The position numbers and the translations under genes are program-made. The notes under the pieces are model-generated. The model searched no databases, was not told the origin of the DNA, and saw only the letters and a list, made by a program, of their open reading frames with translations. Below are positions 1-5,325 of a DNA stretch of 5,325 nucleotides, in pieces (within the stretch, counting starts at the first letter, position 1; each line of letters begins with the position of its first letter). The stretch covers positions 1 to 5,325 of the forward strand of contig JALRIU010000310.1 of NCBI GenBank assembly GCA_023255355.1, written 5' to 3'. This stretch comes from Pseudomonadales bacterium. GTDB taxonomy: Bacteria > Pseudomonadota > Gammaproteobacteria > Pseudomonadales > JAHEIH01.

Positions 1-483
1 TTCCATGATGCCAATTACTGAGCATTTGTATTTATTGTAAACCTTGCTCATTTCAGCCAGAACCCCTGCGCCCTCGCTCAAGCAGAGGTCGTCAGCCAGA
101 ACCACCCCAAAGGGTGAGCGGTTGATGAGTTTTTTACCGCACAAAATGGCATCACCAAGGCCTTTCATTTCACGCTGTCGTGTATAGGAAAAGCTACATT
201 CTTCAATCAAACGCTTGTTTTGTTCCAGCAGGGATTCTTTCGATGTGCCTTTGATCTGATGCTCGAGTTCGTAAGAAGTGTCAAAGTGATCCTCAATGGC
301 ACGCTTGCCGCGCCCGGTGATGATGCAAATTTGGTGCATACCGGCGTCGAGCGCCTCCTGCACACCGTACTCAATCAAGGGTTTGTTGACGATCGGCATC
401 ATCTCTTTCGGCATGGCCTTGGTGGCCGGTAAAAAGCGAGTGCCATAGCCAGCAGCGGGGAAGAGGCATTTTTTAACAGCCAT
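1..483 (-). CDS. galU: UTP-glucose-1-phosphate uridylyltransferase, N-terminal part (runs off left edge)
   Basis: This enzyme makes UDP-glucose and pyrophosphate from UTP and glucose 1-phosphate in the cytoplasm, giving the sugar donor for glycolipid, polysaccharide and envelope synthesis. The reading frame is open from the ATG at 483-481 to base 1, giving 161 residues; the C-terminal part (GalU is usually about 280-300 residues) lies outside. Visible hallmarks are the nucleotide-binding signature at residues 8-22 (FPAAGYGTRFLPATK), then PKEMMPIVNKP at 25-35, the RQREMKGLGDAIL block at 102-114 and the VLADD metal/sugar-phosphate motif at 128-132. The start is supported by AAGGA at 494-490, six bases upstream. 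It lies 55 bases after the membrane protein gene, beyond two hairpins, so it may be only partly co-transcribed with the cluster. The family call is firm; the closely related nucleotidyltransferases GalF and RfbA fit the visible motifs less well. Confidence 0.95.
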   Translation of the reverse strand, partial: MAVKKCLFPAAGYGTRFLPATKAMPKEMMPIVNKPLIEYGVQEALDAGMHQICIITGRGKRAIEDHFDTSYELEHQIKGTSKESLLEQNKRLIEECSFSYTRQREMKGLGDAILCGKKLINRSPFGVVLADDLCLSEGAGVLAEMSKVYNKYKCSVIGIME

Positions 484-500
484 GGGAGATCCTTACAAGT

Positions 501-525
501 AAAAGAATCTGCCCCAAGGGGGCAG
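501..525 (-). terminator. GC-rich hairpin with T-rich tail, possible terminator or attenuator
   Basis: On the minus strand CTGCCCC (525-519) pairs perfectly with GGGGCAG (515-509) around a CTT loop, and ATTCTTTT follows directly (508-501). This is the form of a short Rho-independent terminator at the end of the upstream cluster, though the T tract is interrupted by a C. It ends only 17 bases before the galU start, so a promoter after it would have no room. If it terminates, it would act as an attenuator on read-through into galU, or galU is driven from a promoter inside the preceding gene. Alternatively it is an mRNA processing or stabilising hairpin. Confidence 0.5.
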
Positions 526-526
526 C

Positions 527-540
527 AAGCATTGATGCTT
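527..540 (-). repeat. Short perfect inverted repeat overlapping the stop codon
   Basis: AAGCAT (527-532) and ATGCTT (535-540) are perfect inverted copies separated by two bases, so a five-pair stem with a four-base loop is possible. It overlaps the TAA stop of the membrane protein gene (541-539) and sits one base from the GC-rich hairpin, so the two could fold as tandem stem-loops. The stem is AT-containing and weak, and it could be chance. Confidence 0.35.
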
Positions 541-1153
541 AGGCGTTGGTGGCGGGCTTTTCGCGGTACCATTCGGTCATGTCATCTATCATGTCGCCCT
601 TGAGGAGTCGGTATGGTGCGCGCCAGTATATTTTGACGTCGTGGAATGGGTCGGTAAGGATCTTGGTAGCCCATACGATGCCCGACTGCACGCCTTTGAT
701 CTTGAATAGGTGTAATGTACGGAACAGCACAGCACCAAGGCCAAGCCAAAGCCATGTGACGGATATGTTGTAGAGCATACCGTTTTCAACTTTCATGATG
801 CCTAAGATATGCACATCGAAGTAGTAGATGAATGGAATGGCGGCCCAAATGCTCAAAAGTACAATTTTGCGAGAAATGTTATAGCCGACTTTGACGCTTT
901 CTTTGTATTCGTTGGTGCAATTATTAATGGTATCGAACTCTTTCGACTCAAAGAAAAAGTGGCCCGATTGGCGAAGAACCATGGCCAATAACCACGCCAC
1001 CATAACCGCTAACACCGGATCGATAAAAATCAGTACATAGCTGCTTAAGAAACAACAGGCACTGAAAAAATGCAGTGTTTGATTGATGCGGTTCTGGTGA
1101 TAGAACCGATGATCGTCCCAGCGTTGTAAATGTAATTCTTCAAAGAACTTCAT
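539..1153 (-). CDS. Mpo1/DUF962-like four-helix membrane protein
   Basis: This is a 204-residue integral membrane protein with four likely helices near residues 27-44, 47-62, 97-112 and 129-148. Two motifs match the Mpo1 (YGL010w)/DUF962 family as I remember it: FYHQNRINQTLH at 17-28 (pattern HxNxxNxxxH) and GHFFFE at 64-69 (pattern GHxxxE). Yeast Mpo1 is an iron-dependent dioxygenase of the endoplasmic reticulum that shortens 2-hydroxy fatty acids by one carbon, and these histidines are its presumed metal ligands. A similar role on a hydroxylated acyl chain here is inference. The protein departs from the family after GHxxxE: the usual KxxPA is replaced by SKEFD, and a polar C-terminal tail (about 165-204) rich in W, Y and D follows. 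Its ATG overlaps the decarboxylase stop as ATGA, with AGGAG at 1164-1160 six bases upstream, so it is probably translationally coupled. It could instead be an unrelated membrane protein with similar histidine spacing. Confidence 0.6.
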   Translation of the reverse strand: MKFFEELHLQRWDDHRFYHQNRINQTLHFFSACCFLSSYVLIFIDPVLAVMVAWLLAMVLRQSGHFFFESKEFDTINNCTNEYKESVKVGYNISRKIVLLSIWAAIPFIYYFDVHILGIMKVENGMLYNISVTWLWLGLGAVLFRTLHLFKIKGVQSGIVWATKILTDPFHDVKIYWRAPYRLLKGDMIDDMTEWYREKPATNA

Positions 1154-2025
1154 AGTTTACTCCTATTTGTTGGCGCAAGTAGTACCTGGCCGACGTTGAC
1201 TCTGTCGCCTGTGGCGAGGGTTGGGTTGAGGGAAAGGTCGTTCGACGTTAGCAATACGATCGTCGAACCGTGTTCGAAATAGCCCAGTTCTTGCCCCTTA
1301 TTAACACTTTGATTGCAGGGGATAATTTTAGGGCCGGTATAGTCTTGATTCAGCTCGCCATCGATGCAGTGGACTCTCAAACTAGCCACAAGGATAGCGG
1401 CCACAGGCACAAGGCAGCAGTTGAGATTTTCTGTGTAGTTTTGTACTTCAATTACTGCGCGCTCGTTTAGGCAATAAAGCTTATCGATGGTTTTAACCGC
1501 TACGGGGTTCACATTCCACATATCGCCGTGGATGAAGTTAACAGAAAAAATATGGCCGTCGATCGGAGCGTGAAAACGGTGGTAAAAACTGGCTTTTAAG
1601 CGCAGCGTCACAAAGTAGCCGCGGCGATATTTCGACGCTAATTCATCGTCGTTGAGCAGTTCTTGAAGGGTATAGGGGAAGCCTTTGGCCTGGAATAGCA
1701 TACCGTCTTCAATGCTGCCATGTGCACCAATGATGGCATCAGCAGGGCTGATAATTGTGCCTGCTTGGCGGGCAATGGGGCGTCGTTCTTGTTTGATCGG
1801 GCGTGTGAAACAATCTTTGAGCGAGCGAAATGCATTGATATCGACGTCGGACTCAGAAAGATCGAGCTCGCTGTCGAAATGTTGCCAAACGCGCACCATG
1901 GCTTTTGCTAAGGTCGGTTGCTCAATGCTTGCTAGTTTGCCCATGAGTTTAGATGCCGCTTTGCGAGGCAAGCGGTTTGTCGCGATAAAGTTGATTTTTT
2001 CGCTCAAGCTGAGATGGCTAAGCAT
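1150..2025 (-). CDS. Phosphatidylserine decarboxylase-family proenzyme
   Basis: The product is 291 residues. The family cleaves itself at a Gly-Ser bond, turns the serine into a pyruvoyl group and decarboxylates phosphatidylserine to phosphatidylethanolamine at the inner membrane. All key residues are present: Asp96 in SPADA (93-97), His149 and His152 in FYHRFHAP (147-154), and the cleavage site Gly253-Ser254 in HGST (252-255), followed by a hydrophobic IVLL strand. The usual LGST reads HGST here; other non-LGST forms exist in the family, so autocleavage is still expected. The amino end (residues 5-85, ending FTRPIKQERRPI) aligns in character with the E. coli enzyme, while the total length is about 30 residues shorter. 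The ATG at 2025 is chosen over a TTG at 2043 because GAGG lies six bases upstream of it. It overlaps the glycosyltransferase gene by 8 bases and the next gene by 4. Its place in a specialised cluster suggests it may be a second, pathway-specific copy acting on a related serine-headed lipid, so I leave the symbol psd off. Confidence 0.88.
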   Translation of the reverse strand: MLSHLSLSEKINFIATNRLPRKAASKLMGKLASIEQPTLAKAMVRVWQHFDSELDLSESDVDINAFRSLKDCFTRPIKQERRPIARQAGTIISPADAIIGAHGSIEDGMLFQAKGFPYTLQELLNDDELASKYRRGYFVTLRLKASFYHRFHAPIDGHIFSVNFIHGDMWNVNPVAVKTIDKLYCLNERAVIEVQNYTENLNCCLVPVAAILVASLRVHCIDGELNQDYTGPKIIPCNQSVNKGQELGYFEHGSTIVLLTSNDLSLNPTLATGDRVNVGQVLLAPTNRSKL

Positions 2026-4726
2026 TAACGACCTCGGGGACAACTTCTAATTCGACTTCGTCGGTGAGGCCTAGGTCACGCATAAAGGCGTTCATGATTT
2101 TCATCTCTTGGTAATCGCCACAGCGTCGCTTGGCCCCGGCTGACAGCGATTCACGTAGTTTGCTGTCTTGTAGGAAGCGCACAATACAGTCCGCAAAGGC
2201 TTGATTATCGTCAGCCAATAAGCCTGATATTTTGTGCTGGATAATTTCAGCCGGGCCTTTGCAGTTGTATGAAATGACGGGCATACCGTAGGAAAAGGCC
2301 TCCAAAATAACATTGCCAAAAGTGTCGAAGGTTGAAGGAAAAATAAAAGCATCCAACCCTTGGTAGCAGGCAGCCAGCGTTGCTTTGTCTACCCAACCCA
2401 AGAACTTGGCGTCAGGTAATAGGGCCTGCAGTTCCTTTTCATCTGGCCCCGTACCTGCGATGACCAATTTAGCATCGACGTATTCGCTGCGAACGCTTTG
2501 CATCACATCCGCCAGTTCAAATACACCTTTCTCACGACTAATGCGGCAGGCAATGAATAACACGGGCGTGCTCTCGTCAATGCCGGGGAATAGGTCAGAT
2601 TTCTTTATGGGTGCAATGCCTTCAAGGGGAGGTTGGGCATGGTGGGCGGTGAGAAATACCTCGCTTTTACCTTCAACCTGGTACTCGAGCCACGCCTTGT
2701 GTTCTCGGTTCAAGCAGAAGATACCGTCGTACTGGGTATAGAGTGCGCGGAGTATTCGCCTTACTCGATCTTGGTTGTGGACATCGAGCTGGGTGTTGTG
2801 TTTCACAAAATCCATCCAGTCGGTATGCATGAAGAAGTAACTGGGGACACCGAATTTGAATTTAATAATCAGAGACACCACCGCCATAGGACCTTCTGTG
2901 GAGCACACGATGCGATCGTAACCACCTTCATAGAAAATCCGGCTGATCTCCATGATGTCAGGAATACGAATAGGTTGCTCACCGTATTCGGGGGCGGCGA
3001 ACTCAGCGATTGGTCTCACCACGTGAAGGTTGTCTTGGCTTTCTGCGTCGGCGTGACAAATCAAGAAATCAACGGGTAGATCGTTTTGCTGAATTACCCG
3101 AAGTTTGCCGCTCAACGAGTTGGATACACCGTTTTTATCCAGCAGGGTGTCAGTAAGATAGAGGGCTCGCTTGGGGTGTTGCTTGGCGCCAATGAATCCA
3201 GAAAATTTATTGATAAAACCGCGATTAGCATAGAGCGCACGGGTACTGGCGACAAATGTTAACAGCAATACTGCACTAGTAAGAATCGGAAAAGTCAGCT
3301 TATCTAACGCTTCACTGATAATGTCCGTACTTTTACTTTTAGAGAAGGTTTTCTTATCGCCTTTGCGGAGCCATTGGCTAATTTGTAATGGAATTTCTAA
3401 ATTTTCGATCGTTTGTGGGTTTAGCCATTCACTCAACGAAAAAGCTTGAGTCGTTGACCGCATACTTTTTAAACGACGAATGCTCAATAACTGCAGTTCA
3501 GTGAATAGGTCGTGAAGTGCATCGTGGACAGTGTTGGCGTAGTTGCTTGGCGTGCTGTTGTAGGCGGCAGCAATTTTCTCCAAGTAATTAATGGTGAAAT
3601 GATAGTCTTTATTGATGGCCCATTTTGCCAGTTTGCTGGGTTTTTGGCCGTGCAGGGTGGCATGGGCAAACTTAAAAAACTTGCGGGTATTTTTTCTGCC
3701 CTGTAATTCGAGTAATAGGTTGCCAATGATAAACGTTGCGATCTTGTCTTTAATACCACCGCGGTGCAACATCAATCGAATGAGACCGGGGTCTTCAATG
3801 TTAGTGGCTATTTGAGCGGTGTAGTCAAGCAGCGCGATGTTTAGTTTGTGGTTTTCAAAGATGTCACCAAATGGCGCGAAATGGCCATTTCTAAGGGCCT
3901 CAAGGGCTAGCTCAGACGGTGCCAGGTGTTTTAGACGCTCGGTCAAGTTGGGAATGTATAAGTAGGAGCCGCACTCCCCAGAGAATAAGCCCATGTGGTC
4001 ATCCGAGCCGCCTGAAAACCCTTTAGGTTTGTTGGGGTCGACTCCATAATCAGACGCCTGTAGACCGTGTTTCTTTTCAAACGCGAGGATGTCGTTAGGC
4101 GTTAAGCCATCCAACCACTTCATAGTCAGGGCACTTTGCCACATGTCGCGCTGTCCGTTGAGCACTTCAAAATTTTGGAACATCACCGCGAGCTGCTCAA
4201 AAAGTGCCAAACTCAAATGTTCATTTTCAGTGTAGAAATACAGTGGGTGGGGCAAAATGACTGGGAGGTTTTGCGTGTGGCAATATTTCAGAAAATCGTG
4301 GATATCCCCTTTTAGTGCCAATAATTTCAGCTCTTGTTGGCGGTCAAAACCGTAGCACAAGACATGCATATAAAGCTCGTGCTCAGGGAAAAAGCACGTA
4401 AACTCCGCGGCACTTAATACGTCGACCCCCTTTTCTTGCAAATACCAGCAAGAATCAGCGTTGTTGTGATTGGTGACAGTGTGAACTGTGCAGCCCTTGC
4501 GCTTTTGCTGTGCAATCAGCTCTTCAGGGGTTAACCAAGACTCTGGAAGGCGCAGTAGTCGTCCCCACAATTCATCAGGGGTATCAGAGTATTTGTCGTG
4601 ACAATGTAGATCGATGCGTAGGCAGTCTTCCAAAGGATAGAGAGTCGATAAAAGCAGCATTTTATCTTTGACATAGTTGGCGGTGTCGCGGCGAAAAGAG
4701 TTGCCTAATCGAGGTTGCGTCGTCAT
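2018..4726 (-). CDS. PHP-domain phosphoesterase fused to a GT4-family glycosyltransferase
   Basis: This 902-residue fusion has three parts. Residues about 36-256 form a PHP metallo-phosphoesterase-like domain with a full ligand set: His41/His43 (DLHCH), His87 (VTNHN), Glu108 (AAEF), His121 (HVLCYGF), His160 (LPHP) and Asp242/His244 (GGSDDH). The usual TDH motif reads TNH. Residues 257-518 are not recognised; they are helical and basic in places, with one hydrophobic stretch at about 479-495 that could anchor the protein. Residues about 519-885 are a GT-B fold, GT4-type retaining glycosyltransferase: KNGVSNS (531-537), HTDW (634-637), the donor-phosphate motif RISREKG (728-734), IAGTGPDE (756-763) and FDTFGNVILEA (800-810), where the EX7E pair is Asp801/Glu809. 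A likely role is sugar transfer from a nucleotide sugar to a lipid or carrier, with the PHP domain cleaving a phosphoester in the same pathway; donor and acceptor are unknown. The ATG overlaps the aminotransferase stop as ATGA and has AGGGAG at 4740-4735. Confidence 0.88.
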   Translation of the reverse strand: MTTQPRLGNSFRRDTANYVKDKMLLLSTLYPLEDCLRIDLHCHDKYSDTPDELWGRLLRLPESWLTPEELIAQQKRKGCTVHTVTNHNNADSCWYLQEKGVDVLSAAEFTCFFPEHELYMHVLCYGFDRQQELKLLALKGDIHDFLKYCHTQNLPVILPHPLYFYTENEHLSLALFEQLAVMFQNFEVLNGQRDMWQSALTMKWLDGLTPNDILAFEKKHGLQASDYGVDPNKPKGFSGGSDDHMGLFSGECGSYLYIPNLTERLKHLAPSELALEALRNGHFAPFGDIFENHKLNIALLDYTAQIATNIEDPGLIRLMLHRGGIKDKIATFIIGNLLLELQGRKNTRKFFKFAHATLHGQKPSKLAKWAINKDYHFTINYLEKIAAAYNSTPSNYANTVHDALHDLFTELQLLSIRRLKSMRSTTQAFSLSEWLNPQTIENLEIPLQISQWLRKGDKKTFSKSKSTDIISEALDKLTFPILTSAVLLLTFVASTRALYANRGFINKFSGFIGAKQHPKRALYLTDTLLDKNGVSNSLSGKLRVIQQNDLPVDFLICHADAESQDNLHVVRPIAEFAAPEYGEQPIRIPDIMEISRIFYEGGYDRIVCSTEGPMAVVSLIIKFKFGVPSYFFMHTDWMDFVKHNTQLDVHNQDRVRRILRALYTQYDGIFCLNREHKAWLEYQVEGKSEVFLTAHHAQPPLEGIAPIKKSDLFPGIDESTPVLFIACRISREKGVFELADVMQSVRSEYVDAKLVIAGTGPDEKELQALLPDAKFLGWVDKATLAACYQGLDAFIFPSTFDTFGNVILEAFSYGMPVISYNCKGPAEIIQHKISGLLADDNQAFADCIVRFLQDSKLRESLSAGAKRRCGDYQEMKIMNAFMRDLGLTDEVELEVVPEVVNA
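2032..2035 (-). promoter_or_regulatory. Ribosome binding site that decides the decarboxylase start
   Basis: GAGG (2035-2032) sits six bases before the ATG at 2025-2023, inside the last codons of the glycosyltransferase gene. The upstream TTG alternative at 2043 has no comparable site at proper spacing, so the shorter 291-residue product is preferred. Confidence 0.6.
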
Positions 4727-5325
4727 GACATAGACTCCCTAATTATCGGGGCTTGCTTGCGAGTAAACGGCAAGTAATGCGCTTTCAGTGCCCCCACTAA
4801 GTGACGACTAAATACTTTGCTTAAATCTTTATTAGTGACTCCCTCGGGGGTGTCCCACCAACCGGCGTTGTTCATCTCAAAGGCGGCCTTGATTAAGCGG
4901 CGAACAATTTCATCCCAATCTTCATCGCTTGTAGCAAGGCTCATAATGAATCGCCCAGTGCCAACCCAACCCGGTTCGAGACCGTTGGCGCGCAGATAGA
5001 ATTGAAACATCCAGTTGTGCATTGAGGGTTTGGTGTAGCAAACACTGAGAACAGAGTGCATATTCGCTAATTTAATGGGCAGCTCTAAGTCGTTTAATTT
5101 TTTGTTGAGTTGCTCTACGCGTTTATTCCATACGGTCTCAGCACTGGCGTATAGTATTTGAGTCTCAGGCTCATCCAGTTTATCTAGCATGATATCCATG
5201 CTAGCCATCACCATGGGATGAGAATTAAAGGTACCGCGCGCCAGTGATACATCGGCGGGGTGGTGGTCTCGATAGCGCTTCATCAAATGCGCGCGGCCAC
5301 ATACGACACCTACCGGCAAGCCGCC
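4723..5325 (-). CDS. Class III PLP aminotransferase, GSA-aminomutase-like, C-terminal part
   Basis: The frame is open to the right edge, so the last 200 residues are visible and the true start lies outside; an internal Met or GTG should not be taken as the start. The fragment opens with GGLPVG, which in glutamate-1-semialdehyde aminomutase and its relatives directly follows the PLP-binding lysine, so that lysine should be just upstream. RGTFNSHP at fragment residues 30-37 corresponds to the family's GTxSGNP, whose threonine binds the cofactor phosphate of the partner subunit; S-G-N is altered to N-S-H. A late block (about 120-146) holds FYLRANGL, WVGTGR and SLATSDEDWDE, matching the C-terminal small domain of the family. 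About 45 further residues follow, ending in a basic tail (KQAPIIRESMS). The substrate is unknown. The surroundings hold no tetrapyrrole gene, and the tail and motif changes argue against housekeeping HemL. It is coupled to the PHP-glycosyltransferase by a 4-base ATGA overlap. Confidence 0.88.
   Translation of the reverse strand, partial: GGLPVGVVCGRAHLMKRYRDHHPADVSLARGTFNSHPMVMASMDIMLDKLDEPETQILYASAETVWNKRVEQLNKKLNDLELPIKLANMHSVLSVCYTKPSMHNWMFQFYLRANGLEPGWVGTGRFIMSLATSDEDWDEIVRRLIKAAFEMNNAGWWDTPEGVTNKDLSKVFSRHLVGALKAHYLPFTRKQAPIIRESMS

Noticed and set aside
220..432. 70-codon plus-strand open frame
   Set aside because: It is antisense to the galU nucleotide-binding region, which is unmistakable on the minus strand.
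2026..2043. TTG start extending the decarboxylase by six residues
   Set aside because: The ATG at 2025 has GAGG at ideal spacing and gives a natural amino end; the TTG form has no good ribosome binding site.
1685..2050. 121-codon plus-strand open frame
   Set aside because: It is antisense to the N-terminal half of the decarboxylase, which carries the conserved catalytic residues; the translation looks like a reverse-frame shadow.
2633..3079. 148-codon plus-strand open frame
   Set aside because: It lies wholly opposite the GT4 domain, whose motifs are clear on the minus strand; the plus-strand translation shows no family motif and has no ribosome binding site I could support.
3959..4621. PHP domain as part of a DNA polymerase (PolX or DnaE type)
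   Set aside because: No polymerase motifs follow; the chain continues into an unassigned region and a GT4 glycosyltransferase.
4723..5319. Complete 198-residue gene starting near 5319
   Set aside because: The frame stays open to base 5325 and begins in the middle of the GGLPVG active-site region, so this is the truncated end of a longer aminotransferase.

Overview
The window is a compact stretch of bacterial chromosome with every gene on the minus strand, so it is transcribed from high to low coordinates. Gene density, AGGAG-type ribosome binding sites, ATGA stop/start overlaps and the protein character (a bacterial GalU, a proteobacterial-type Psd) suggest a Gammaproteobacterium, possibly a marine one. 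The genus cannot be fixed from sequence reading alone. I see no mobile element, tRNA, rRNA or CRISPR array.

Layout in transcription order: (1) the C-terminal part of a class III, glutamate-1-semialdehyde-aminomutase-like PLP aminotransferase, entering from the right edge (5325-4723); (2) a 902-residue fusion of an N-terminal PHP metallo-phosphoesterase domain, an unassigned middle region with one hydrophobic segment, and a C-terminal GT4-type glycosyltransferase (4726-2018); (3) a phosphatidylserine decarboxylase-family proenzyme (2025-1150); (4) a four-helix membrane protein carrying the histidine motifs of the Mpo1/DUF962 family (1153-539); (5) after a 55-base gap with two adjacent hairpins, the N-terminal 161 residues of UTP-glucose-1-phosphate uridylyltransferase GalU (483-1), running off the left edge.

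Genes 1-4 overlap by 4, 8 and 4 bases and each start that can be seen has a good ribosome binding site, so they look like one translationally coupled operon. Together they offer a PLP aminotransferase, a phosphoesterase, a sugar transferase, a pyruvoyl decarboxylase for amino-acid-headed phospholipids and a possible fatty-acid-modifying membrane oxygenase. GalU next door can supply UDP-glucose. The most economical inference is a pathway that builds or remodels an unusual glycosylated or amine-bearing lipid or envelope component. No step has been identified by substrate, and I do not recognise the set as a described pathway.
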